Source of the DNA: Acidobacteria bacterium 28-9
GTDB lineage: Bacteria > Acidobacteriota > Blastocatellia > Pyrinomonadales > Pyrinomonadaceae
Reading direction: 5' to 3'
Length of the DNA: 37,347 nt
Assembly: GCA_002050355.1 (NCBI GenBank)
Contig: MWYY01000001.1
Span: forward strand, 1-37,347
A program made the translations under genes and the position numbers. The notes under the pieces are model-generated. The model searched no databases, was not told where the DNA came from, and worked only from the letters and a program-made list of their open reading frames with translations. Positions 14,947 through 23,272 of the stretch are shown here, piece after piece. How positions within the stretch are numbered: position 1 is the stretch's first letter; every line of letters begins with the position of its first letter.

Positions 14947-17465
14947 TTGCCAGCGGAGCAAAATTCGGACGCTATGAAATTCAATCGCAACTCGGAGCAG
15001 GCGGGATGGGTGAAGTTTATCTTGCACACGATACAGAACTTGACCGTTTTGTTGCGCTAAAAGTTTTGCCCGCCGAATTTTGCTGCGATGCGGAAAAAGT
15101 CAGTCGTTTCAAACAAGAAGCCCGCGCCGCGTCCGCGCTGAATCATCCGAACATCATCACGATTTACGAAATCGGCGAAGTTGAAGACCGAATCTTTATC
15201 GCCACCGAATTTATTGACGGCGAAACCTTGCGCGAAAGAATTGAGAAGAATGATTTAACCACCTATGAGTCGGTAAAAATCGCCGAACAGGTTGCCGCCG
15301 CATTGTCTGTCGCTCACGCTTCAAACATCATTCACCGTGACATCAAGCCCGAAAACATCATGATTCGGCGCGACCGGATTGTGAAGATTCTCGATTTCGG
15401 CTTAGCAAAACTCGTCGAGCAAAGGAAAGACGCTCTCGACACGGAAGCGGAAACCCGCGCACAAGTGAATACTAAAGCGGGAATGATTATGGGAACTGTC
15501 GCCTATATGTCGCCCGAGCAGGCGCGCGGTAAAACGGTTGACGCGCGCACCGACATTTGGAGCTTAGGAGTTGTTCTTTATGAAATGCTTACCCGCAGAC
15601 AGCCGTTTGCGGGGGAGACGATAAGCGACTCGATTGCTTCGATTTTGAAAAGCGAACATCCGCCGCTTGATGAAAATACGCCCGCCGAATTAAACCGCAT
15701 TGTGCGAAAAGCATTACAAAAGAATGCGGACGAGCGGTATCAAACCATTAAAGATTTTCTAATTGACCTGAAGAACCTGAAACGAGAGTTGGAGTTTACA
15801 GAAGAACTCGAACGCTCTCACCGTCCGTCATACGGCAGCAAAGCGCCGAGCGTCAGCACGGCGCGTTTGAGCGAAGATGCCACGATAATCAAAAACGCGG
15901 CGGCAATTACCGACAATAGAAATGCGACGACGACTTCAAGCGCAGAGTATGTTGTCAGCGAAATCAAGCAGCATAAATCTGCTTCTCTTGTCACGCTTGT
16001 AGTTTTGCTGTCGGCAATTGGCGCATTGGGCGTTTGGTTTTTCGCAAGTCGTTCGGCAAACGCTACGCAAATTGAATCAATTGCCGTTTTACCTTTTGTT
16101 AATGAAACGGGCAACACGGATAACGAGTATCTTTCGGACGGCATGACCGAATCTTTAATCAGCAGTTTGTCGCAGATTCCCAAATTAAACGTCAAAGCGC
16201 GCAGCTCTGTTTTTCGCTACAAAGGCAAAGAAACGGATTTGCGGAAAATTGCCGAGGAGCTAAACGTGCAGGCAATTTTGAACGGAAGAGTCGCGCAACG
16301 CGGGCATGACTTGACGCTCTATATTGAGTTGGTTGACACAAACACGGAAAAAGTTTTGTGGAGCGAGAATTACAATCGGCAGATGATGAATCTAGTCACA
16401 TTGCAGAATGAAATTGCGCGTGATGTGTCGCATAAATTACGAACGCGATTGTCAGGCGCGGATGAGCAGAGGGTAACGAAAAGTCACACCGTCAACCCGG
16501 AAGCTTATCAGCTTTATCTCAAAGGGCGTTTTCATTGGAACAAAAGAACACCGGAGGAACACAAAAAAGCCATCGGATATTTTGAACAAGCGATTGCCCT
16601 CGACCCGAATTACGCGCTCGCTTATGCGGGCTTGGCTGATTGCTACGCGGTCAGTTCGTCTCCCGTTAAAGGACAAGAGAGAGAACAAAAACTGCGTGCG
16701 GCGGCGAATAAGGCTTTGGAGTTAGACCCCGGCTTAGGCGAACCACACGCGGCGTTGGCGAAATCTTTGTCGAGGGAATGGAACTGGTCAGGCGCGGAAA
16801 GTGAGTACAGACGTGCCATCGAACTTAATCCGAATTATGCGTCGGCTCATCAGTGGTACGGCGAGTTTTTAGCAGCTTTGGGGCGGCATGACGAGTCTAT
16901 CCGGGAGATAAAACGCGCTCAGGAGATTGACCCGCTTTCGCTCGTCATCAATTCGGACATGACGCACATCTTGCTTCTGGCTCGCAGATATGACGAAGCC
17001 ATCGCGCAAGCGCAGAAAACGCTTGAGATGGACGCCGGTTGGATGAGGGCTCGCTGGTGGATAAGCATGGCTTATCTGTATCAGGACAGGTACGAGGAGT
17101 TCTTTGCGAATGAAGAAAAGAGTCTTGATTTTTCAAAACGAAGCCCTGAGGAGATAGCAGACTACAAACAAGAGTTGGCGGCGGTCAAAGAGGCGTATCG
17201 AAAGTCGGGCGCAAAAGGCTTCTGGCAAAAATCGCTTGAATTCGAGATGCAGAGATACGCGAAGGGCAAAGGCAATTCGCCGTTTTACGTGGCGGAAATC
17301 TACGCCAATCTCGGCGATAAAGACAAGGCGTTGGAATGGCTCAGTAAGGCAATTGATGAACGCGACGACAATCTTGAATGGATTAAAGTTCATCCGGCAT
17401 TCGACGATTTGCGCTCCGACCCGCGCTTTCAAAATTTACTTCGCCGCATAAACCTTGCGCCGTAA
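14943..17465 (+). CDS. Kinase 5: receptor Ser/Thr kinase with TolB-like and TPR domains
   Basis: An 840-residue protein with a start overlapping the kinase 4 stop (ATGA). Kinase domain: GAGGMGEV (18-25), Lys40, HRDIKPEN with Asp133, DFG Asp151, GTVAYMSPEQARG. The N-lobe has the unusual LPAEFCCDA segment, shared only with kinase 9. The linker contains TTSSAEYVVSEIKQHK. The membrane span at about 347-368 is followed by a TolB-like domain from about 376 (IESIAVLPFVNETGN) and TPRs from about 521 to the end, with C-terminus SDPRFQNLLRRINLAP. The ATGA coupling of a TPR kinase to a PD40 kinase shows that the two sensor types are made from one message. Confidence 0.93.
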   Translation: MIASGAKFGRYEIQSQLGAGGMGEVYLAHDTELDRFVALKVLPAEFCCDAEKVSRFKQEARAASALNHPNIITIYEIGEVEDRIFIATEFIDGETLRERIEKNDLTTYESVKIAEQVAAALSVAHASNIIHRDIKPENIMIRRDRIVKILDFGLAKLVEQRKDALDTEAETRAQVNTKAGMIMGTVAYMSPEQARGKTVDARTDIWSLGVVLYEMLTRRQPFAGETISDSIASILKSEHPPLDENTPAELNRIVRKALQKNADERYQTIKDFLIDLKNLKRELEFTEELERSHRPSYGSKAPSVSTARLSEDATIIKNAAAITDNRNATTTSSAEYVVSEIKQHKSASLVTLVVLLSAIGALGVWFFASRSANATQIESIAVLPFVNETGNTDNEYLSDGMTESLISSLSQIPKLNVKARSSVFRYKGKETDLRKIAEELNVQAILNGRVAQRGHDLTLYIELVDTNTEKVLWSENYNRQMMNLVTLQNEIARDVSHKLRTRLSGADEQRVTKSHTVNPEAYQLYLKGRFHWNKRTPEEHKKAIGYFEQAIALDPNYALAYAGLADCYAVSSSPVKGQEREQKLRAAANKALELDPGLGEPHAALAKSLSREWNWSGAESEYRRAIELNPNYASAHQWYGEFLAALGRHDESIREIKRAQEIDPLSLVINSDMTHILLLARRYDEAIAQAQKTLEMDAGWMRARWWISMAYLYQDRYEEFFANEEKSLDFSKRSPEEIADYKQELAAVKEAYRKSGAKGFWQKSLEFEMQRYAKGKGNSPFYVAEIYANLGDKDKALEWLSKAIDERDDNLEWIKVHPAFDDLRSDPRFQNLLRRINLAP

Positions 17466-17487
17466 GTCGGCGTTCTTAAATGGCAAG

Positions 17488-19959
17488 ATGATTATTGCTC
17501 CCGGCACACAACTCGGACGCTATGAAATTCGCTCGCTCATCGGCGCGGGCGGAATGGGCGAAGTTTATCTCGCGCAAGATACCAAACTCGACCGCAAAGT
17601 CGCGTTAAAGATTCTGCCGCCGGAATTTGCCGAAGATGCTGACAGAATGAGTCGTTTTGTGCGTGAAGCTAAATCCGCCTCTGCTCTCAATCATCCAAAT
17701 ATCATCACGATTCACGAGATTGGAGAATCTGACGGCACTCATTTTATCGCGACCGAATTTATCGAAGGCGAAACTCTTCATTCAAATATTAAAAATCAAT
17801 CGCTCAATCTTAAATCAGTGCTTGAGATGACCATTCAAGTCGTTTCGGCGTTGGACGCGGCGCATCGGGCGGGCATTGTTCACCGCGACATCAAACCCGA
17901 AAACGTGATGATTCGTCCTGACGGTGTGGTCAAGATTCTTGATTTCGGCATTGCTAAGTTGTCAGCGCCGCCGGTGGGGGCGAATGGGTCGAGTGAGGAT
18001 GCGACCGCCATCAAACCGCAGTCAACTTCACCGGGAATGGTCGTCGGGACGGCAAACTATATGTCGCCCGAACAAGCCAGAGGCAAGAAAATTGATGCCC
18101 GCAGCGATATTTTCAGTTTCGGGATCGTGTTCTACGAGATGCTGACCGGAAGGCGGGCGTTTGAAGGCGAAACGGTTTTGGAAAGCATCAGTTCGATCTT
18201 AAAGGACGAACCGAAACAGATTAGTCAGATTTTACCCGAAGTTCCCGGCGAGATAGAGCGGATCGTCAACAAAACGCTGCGGAAAGACCGAGAAGAGCGT
18301 TATCAAACGGCAAAGGATTTGTTGATAGATTTGAAAGATGCGAAGCACTATTTAGAGTTTCATAATAAATTGGAACGCACGGTTTCACCCGAAAAAGCAG
18401 AACCAAAAACACAGATTCTGCAAGCGACAACTTTAGACGAAATAAACCAAACGACTACGAATCAAACAGTTTCAAACGATCCGAAAACTAAATATCTGCT
18501 CATCGGATTACTGAGTTTGATTGTTCTCGCAGGCGGATTCTTCGGCTACAAATACCTCTCGCCAATCAGACAGATTGAATCCATCGCCGTAATGCCCTTT
18601 GTCAACGCGAGCGGAAACACGGAAGTTGAATATCTCTCGGACGGAATGACGGAAACTTTGATTAACAGCCTCTCGCAACTGCCGAATCTTTCGGTTAAAG
18701 CGCGAAGCTCAGTGTTCCGCTATAAAGGAAAAGAAGTCGAGCCGCAAACCGTCGGCTCGGAATTATCCGTTCAGGCAATCTTAAATGGTCGAGTCATACA
18801 GCGCGGCGATAATTTAATTCTCAGTCTGGAATTGGTTGACGCGAGAACGGGCAATCAAATTTGGGGCGAGCAATATAATCGTAAAATGACGGACATTGTT
18901 TCGCTGCAAACAGAAATCGCCCGCGACATTTCAAATAAACTGCGAGCGAAATTAACGGGCGCAGAGCAGCAGCAAGTAGCAAAAAATTACACCGTCAATC
19001 CAGAAGCCTATCAGCTTTACTTGCAAGGGCGTTATCACTGGAACAAAAGGACAGTTGAAGGAGTTAATAAAGCGACTGAATACTTCCAGAAGGCGATAGA
19101 GAAAGACCCAACTTATGCGCTGGCTTATGTCGGATTAGCCGATAGCTATATCGTGGTGCCAAACTTACAACGGCGAGAAGTATTTCCAAAAGCAAAAGCA
19201 GCAGCGCTGAAAGCCTTAGAGATTGACGAGTCACTTGGCGAAGCTCATGCCGCTCTAGCGAATATAGGCTTTTATTATGAGTGGAATTGGGCAAATGCCG
19301 AGAGAGAATACAAACGCGCCATTGAACTGAGTCCAAACTATGCGACGGCTCATCATTGGTATGGTGAATCTCTTGCGGGTCTCGGAAGATTTGACGAAAG
19401 TTTTACCGAATACAACCGTGCATTAGAACTTGACCCGCTCTCGCTCGCCATCAGCACGGATTTAGGAATGGCATATTATTATGCTCGTCAATATGACCGC
19501 GCAATTGAACATCTCAAAAAATTGATTGAATTAGACCCGAACTATGTGCGAACACATTTCTATTTGGCAAGAGTCTATGAGGAAAAGGGAATGTTTGAAG
19601 AGGCTTTTGCTGAGAGAGAGAAAGGTATCATCCTTTCAGGAGGAAATGCGGAGAAGGTTGCAAGAGAAAAGATACAGATTACTAACGCTCTCAAAACATC
19701 GGGCGCGAAAGGCTATTGGCAGAAGTTGCTTGATTTAACCGAAGAAAGCGCACAGCAGAAAGGAGAATCCCCAAATTCTTTGGATATGGCGGTGCTTTAT
19801 GCCCGACTCAACAAACGACATGAAGCATTTGAATGGCTTGAGAAAGCCTACCAAGAACGGGAAAGTTTAAGTTTTCTTAACGCCGAGTCTGATTGGGATA
19901 ACCTGCGCGATGACCCCCGATTTCAAGATTTGCTGCGGCGCGTCGGTCTGCCGCAGTAA
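17488..19959 (+). CDS. Kinase 6: receptor Ser/Thr kinase with TolB-like and TPR domains
   Basis: An 823-residue protein. The open frame begins earlier with TTG at 17455, inside kinase 5, but the ATG at 17488 gives the array's usual N-terminus (GTQLGRYEIRSLIG), 22 bp after the preceding stop. Kinase domain: GAGGMGEV (19-26), Lys41, HRDIKPEN with Asp134, DFGIAKL from Asp152, GTANYMSPEQARG. The linker lacks the SSAEY motif of its neighbours. The membrane span at about 336-356 (LLIGLLSLIVLAGGFFGY) leads to a TolB-like domain (IESIAVMPFVNASGN), TPRs from about 507, and C-terminus DDPRFQDLLRRVGLPQ. The catalytic region (LDAAHRAGIVHRDIKPENVM) is almost identical to that of kinase 8. Confidence 0.93.
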   Translation: MIIAPGTQLGRYEIRSLIGAGGMGEVYLAQDTKLDRKVALKILPPEFAEDADRMSRFVREAKSASALNHPNIITIHEIGESDGTHFIATEFIEGETLHSNIKNQSLNLKSVLEMTIQVVSALDAAHRAGIVHRDIKPENVMIRPDGVVKILDFGIAKLSAPPVGANGSSEDATAIKPQSTSPGMVVGTANYMSPEQARGKKIDARSDIFSFGIVFYEMLTGRRAFEGETVLESISSILKDEPKQISQILPEVPGEIERIVNKTLRKDREERYQTAKDLLIDLKDAKHYLEFHNKLERTVSPEKAEPKTQILQATTLDEINQTTTNQTVSNDPKTKYLLIGLLSLIVLAGGFFGYKYLSPIRQIESIAVMPFVNASGNTEVEYLSDGMTETLINSLSQLPNLSVKARSSVFRYKGKEVEPQTVGSELSVQAILNGRVIQRGDNLILSLELVDARTGNQIWGEQYNRKMTDIVSLQTEIARDISNKLRAKLTGAEQQQVAKNYTVNPEAYQLYLQGRYHWNKRTVEGVNKATEYFQKAIEKDPTYALAYVGLADSYIVVPNLQRREVFPKAKAAALKALEIDESLGEAHAALANIGFYYEWNWANAEREYKRAIELSPNYATAHHWYGESLAGLGRFDESFTEYNRALELDPLSLAISTDLGMAYYYARQYDRAIEHLKKLIELDPNYVRTHFYLARVYEEKGMFEEAFAEREKGIILSGGNAEKVAREKIQITNALKTSGAKGYWQKLLDLTEESAQQKGESPNSLDMAVLYARLNKRHEAFEWLEKAYQERESLSFLNAESDWDNLRDDPRFQDLLRRVGLPQ

Positions 19960-19966
19960 AAGAAGT

Positions 19967-21241
19967 ATGATGACAATTGCTGCTCATACAAAACTTGGAC
20001 GCTACGAAATCGTCTCTTTAATTGGGGCAGGCGGAATGGGCGAAGTTTACCGCGCGCGAGACCCTAAACTCGGACGCGACGTGGCAATCAAAGTTCTTCC
20101 GGCGGCTTTTTCCGCCGATGCCGAACGCCTGCGCCGTTTCGAGCAGGAAGCCCAAGCCGCAGGCGCTTTGAATCATCCGAATATTCTTTCAATTTACGAT
20201 GTGGCTACGCACGACGGCTCGCTTTACGTAGTTTCGGAACTACTGGAAGGCGAGACGTTGCGCGAGCGAATGAGCGGCGCGGCTCTCCCGCCGCGCAAAG
20301 CGATTGATTACGCGCTGCAAATCGCTTCGGGGCTGGCGGCGGCTCACGAGAAAGGAATCGTTCACCGAGACCTCAAACCTGAAAATCTTTTCATCACTAA
20401 AGACGGACGAGTTAAGATTCTTGATTTTGGTCTGGCGAAGTTGATTGAGCCATTGGACGGAAGCGCAGTTCACGCGGATGCGCCGACACGCAGAATCAAC
20501 ACCGAACCGGGCGCGGTGATGGGGACAGCGGGTTATATGTCGCCGGAACAAGTGCGCGGGCGGGGCGTGGATCATCGTTCGGACATCTTCTCGTTTGGAA
20601 CGGTTCTTTATGAGATGCTGTCGGGCAAACGCGCTTTCAAAGGAGAGTCTGCGGTTGAAGCGTTAAATGCCATTCTGAAGGAAGACCCGCCTGACTTATC
20701 CACTACAAACAGCATGATAGCTCCTGCTCTTGAGCGTGTCGTCAGGCATTGCATGGAAAAAAGTCCCGAAGAAAGATTTCAATCGGCGCGCGACTTGGCA
20801 TTTGCGCTGGAAGCGGTTTCGGGATTTTCCAGCTCTCAAGCATTCACGACAGGTGTTGTCCCGCCGCCGTCGGTGCGGCTGAAGAGCCGCGAGCGTCTCG
20901 CTTGGATTATTGCGGGCGTGATGCTGCTCGGTCTTCTCGCGGCGTTGCCTTTCGCTCTCAGTTATTTCCGCCGTGCGCCTATGGAATCGGGCGTCGTTCG
21001 TTTTCCGGTTTCACTGCCAGAGAATGCAAGGTTTTCCAGTGATGTGGAGTCGCACAACCTGAGCATTTCGCCTGATGGTCGTCGTCTTGCTTTCGTTGCT
21101 GAAGCCGACGGTCAGAAAATGGTTTGGGTGCGCTCGCTCGATGCGCTTTCCGCACAAGCCCTTCCCGGCACGGAAGAGGCGATTTCTCCTTTCTGGTCGC
21201 CGGACGGTCGACATCTTCTCGTTTGGAACGGTTCTTTATGA
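19967..21241 (+). CDS. Kinase 7, 5' part: kinase domain, membrane span and propeller stub (gene split by duplication)
   Basis: Starting at ATG 19967 (or the adjacent ATG at 19970), 7 bp after kinase 6 and behind AAAGAAG, this frame gives 424 residues. The kinase domain is complete: GAGGMGEV (20-27), Lys42, HRDLKPEN with Asp135, DFG Asp153, GTAGYMSPEQVRG. A membrane span at about 313-336 (WIIAGVMLLGLLAALPFALSY) and roughly 75 residues of a PD40 propeller follow. The frame then enters the second copy of a 628-bp duplication out of register, adds nine foreign residues and stops at TGA 21239. Removing one copy restores a single 891-residue kinase/PD40 frame. The linker lacks SSAEY, so this is the most divergent member. 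The fragment could still work as a membrane-bound kinase without its sensor. Confidence 0.85.
   Translation: MMTIAAHTKLGRYEIVSLIGAGGMGEVYRARDPKLGRDVAIKVLPAAFSADAERLRRFEQEAQAAGALNHPNILSIYDVATHDGSLYVVSELLEGETLRERMSGAALPPRKAIDYALQIASGLAAAHEKGIVHRDLKPENLFITKDGRVKILDFGLAKLIEPLDGSAVHADAPTRRINTEPGAVMGTAGYMSPEQVRGRGVDHRSDIFSFGTVLYEMLSGKRAFKGESAVEALNAILKEDPPDLSTTNSMIAPALERVVRHCMEKSPEERFQSARDLAFALEAVSGFSSSQAFTTGVVPPPSVRLKSRERLAWIIAGVMLLGLLAALPFALSYFRRAPMESGVVRFPVSLPENARFSSDVESHNLSISPDGRRLAFVAEADGQKMVWVRSLDALSAQALPGTEEAISPFWSPDGRHLLVWNGSL
20583..21210 (+). repeat. Tandem duplication, copy 1 (628 bp)
   Basis: This segment is repeated directly and, as far as I can compare, without mismatch at 21211-21838. 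It covers the kinase C-lobe from DIFSFGTVLYEM, the membrane span and the first propeller blade of kinase 7. The boundary is ambiguous by one G that precedes both copies. A length of 628 is one more than a multiple of 3, so the copy shifts the frame. Confidence 0.95.
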
Positions 21242-21838
21242 GATGCTGTCGGGCAAACGCGCTTTCAAAGGAGAGTCTGCGGTTGAAGCGTTAAATGCCA
21301 TTCTGAAGGAAGACCCGCCTGACTTATCCACTACAAACAGCATGATAGCTCCTGCTCTTGAGCGTGTCGTCAGGCATTGCATGGAAAAAAGTCCCGAAGA
21401 AAGATTTCAATCGGCGCGCGACTTGGCATTTGCGCTGGAAGCGGTTTCGGGATTTTCCAGCTCTCAAGCATTCACGACAGGTGTTGTCCCGCCGCCGTCG
21501 GTGCGGCTGAAGAGCCGCGAGCGTCTCGCTTGGATTATTGCGGGCGTGATGCTGCTCGGTCTTCTCGCGGCGTTGCCTTTCGCTCTCAGTTATTTCCGCC
21601 GTGCGCCTATGGAATCGGGCGTCGTTCGTTTTCCGGTTTCACTGCCAGAGAATGCAAGGTTTTCCAGTGATGTGGAGTCGCACAACCTGAGCATTTCGCC
21701 TGATGGTCGTCGTCTTGCTTTCGTTGCTGAAGCCGACGGTCAGAAAATGGTTTGGGTGCGCTCGCTCGATGCGCTTTCCGCACAAGCCCTTCCCGGCACG
21801 GAAGAGGCGATTTCTCCTTTCTGGTCGCCGGACGGTCG
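21211..21838 (+). repeat. Tandem duplication, copy 2 (628 bp)
   Basis: Second direct copy of 20583-21210. The junction reads GGACGGTCG followed by ACATCTTCTCG; after copy 2 the unique sequence CTACTTGGC continues the propeller. Perfect identity implies a very recent event, or an assembly or sequencing artefact. Confidence 0.95.
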
Positions 21839-23270
21839 CTACTTGGCTTTCTTTGCGGAAGGAAAACTCAAGAAGATTGAAGCTGCAGGCGGCTCTCCGC
21901 AAACGGTGTGTAACTTATCGGCTGAGACTGACGCTGTGGGAACGTGGGGGCGAGACGGAACGATTCTATTTGTAGACGCTTATAACGCCGAGGGGAAAAT
22001 TTATCGCGTTGCCGCTGCAGGCGGCGCGCCAACCCTTTTAATGAAGAATGATGATATTAATAACTGGCTTCATTTTCTTCCTGATGGTCGCCATTTTCTC
22101 TTTAGCACGAATAGCGAGCAGAATGAGCGCGACGGTATTTATGTCGGGTCAATTGACTCGGCTGAAACCAAACTGTTGGTGCAAACCTTTTCACGCGCCG
22201 AATACGCGCTGCCCGGATACCTGCTCTACGTGCGCGACAGCACGCTGCTGGCGCAAGAGTTTGACGCGAACAATCTTCGTCTCACGGGCGAGCCGTTTCC
22301 GGTTGTCGAACGTCAGCCTTACTTTGACAAAACCGGTTGGGCAGAATTTTCCGTCTCTGAAAACGGAGTGCTGGCGCATATGAATAACATCTGGACAACT
22401 CGACTCGCTTGGTTTGATCGCGGCGGACGCGAGATGGGGCAGATAGGCGCTGCGGGAGAACACTACGATCTGAGCCTTTCACCGGACGGGCAGAAAGTGG
22501 CAATGGTGACTACTGATAGACAAACAGGTTCGGGCGATTTATGGATTCACGATCTTGCACGCGACACGCGCACCCGATTTACCGTCGGTTCGGGAGACGA
22601 GAGCGGTCCAGTGTGGTCGCCGGACGGACGCCGTCTATCTTTCTTTTCGTGCTGTGAAAGCGGCAAATCATCTCTCCGCATAAAAGATTTAAGCGACACG
22701 ACAAGCACCGGTCAATCGCCTTTCCAGTCTGGATTCAACGGACCAAGCGACTGGTCTTCGGACGGACGATTCATCATCTACTCACAGAATGAGCCGACGA
22801 CACAGCAGGACGTATGGGTTTTGCCGCTCTCTGGAGAGCAGAAACCTTTCCCCTTTCTCCAAACTCAGTTTGACGAGAAATTTGCACGGTTCTCTCCCGA
22901 CGGTCGCTGGGTCGCTTTTATGTCCAATGAGTCAGGACGCGATGAAATCTACGTTACACGCTTTGACCAGCCCAGCGAGAAATGGCGTATATCCACGGCG
23001 GGCGGCAGAAGCCCTCGGTGGCGGCGTGACGGGAAAGAACTTTTCTATCTCGCGGCGGATAAAAAATTGATGAGCGTAACTGTTAAGAGCGCGGCAGCAA
23101 TGTTTGAGGCAAGCGCTCCAACTGCGCTTTTTAAGATAGACTCAATCTTTGAAGGTGATTATGAAGTAACAGCCGACGGGCAGCGTTTCCTGATTAACAG
23201 CAGCGTTGCGGGGGCGCAATCTTCACCATTCACCGTCGTCCTCAATTGGACAAAGGATTTAAAACGCTAA
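21243..23270 (+). CDS. Kinase 7, 3' part: C-lobe fragment, membrane span and full PD40 propeller
   Basis: In the frame restored after the duplication junction, the first good start is ATG 21243, one nucleotide after the TGA that ends the 5' part (TGAGATG). Reinitiation by the terminating ribosome is therefore possible. The 675-residue product would hold the last part of the kinase C-lobe (without ATP-binding or catalytic loops), the membrane span at about 97-120, and the complete propeller with repeats such as SPDGRRLAFVAEADG, WSPDGRRLSFFS and FSPDGRWVAFMSNES. It ends PFTVVLNWTKDLKR, a terminus unlike kinases 2-4. Without the duplication this is the second half of an 891-residue protein. The frame is open further upstream to 21075 but that stretch is a shadow of copy 1. 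Confidence 0.8.
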   Translation: MLSGKRAFKGESAVEALNAILKEDPPDLSTTNSMIAPALERVVRHCMEKSPEERFQSARDLAFALEAVSGFSSSQAFTTGVVPPPSVRLKSRERLAWIIAGVMLLGLLAALPFALSYFRRAPMESGVVRFPVSLPENARFSSDVESHNLSISPDGRRLAFVAEADGQKMVWVRSLDALSAQALPGTEEAISPFWSPDGRYLAFFAEGKLKKIEAAGGSPQTVCNLSAETDAVGTWGRDGTILFVDAYNAEGKIYRVAAAGGAPTLLMKNDDINNWLHFLPDGRHFLFSTNSEQNERDGIYVGSIDSAETKLLVQTFSRAEYALPGYLLYVRDSTLLAQEFDANNLRLTGEPFPVVERQPYFDKTGWAEFSVSENGVLAHMNNIWTTRLAWFDRGGREMGQIGAAGEHYDLSLSPDGQKVAMVTTDRQTGSGDLWIHDLARDTRTRFTVGSGDESGPVWSPDGRRLSFFSCCESGKSSLRIKDLSDTTSTGQSPFQSGFNGPSDWSSDGRFIIYSQNEPTTQQDVWVLPLSGEQKPFPFLQTQFDEKFARFSPDGRWVAFMSNESGRDEIYVTRFDQPSEKWRISTAGGRSPRWRRDGKELFYLAADKKLMSVTVKSAAAMFEASAPTALFKIDSIFEGDYEVTADGQRFLINSSVAGAQSSPFTVVLNWTKDLKR

Positions 23271-23272
23271 CT

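Noticed and set aside
21075..21242. Upstream extension of the second kinase 7 frame to 21075
   Set aside because: This stretch is copy 1 of the duplication read out of frame; only from 21210 on is the frame kinase-like. The ATG at 21243 is the better start.
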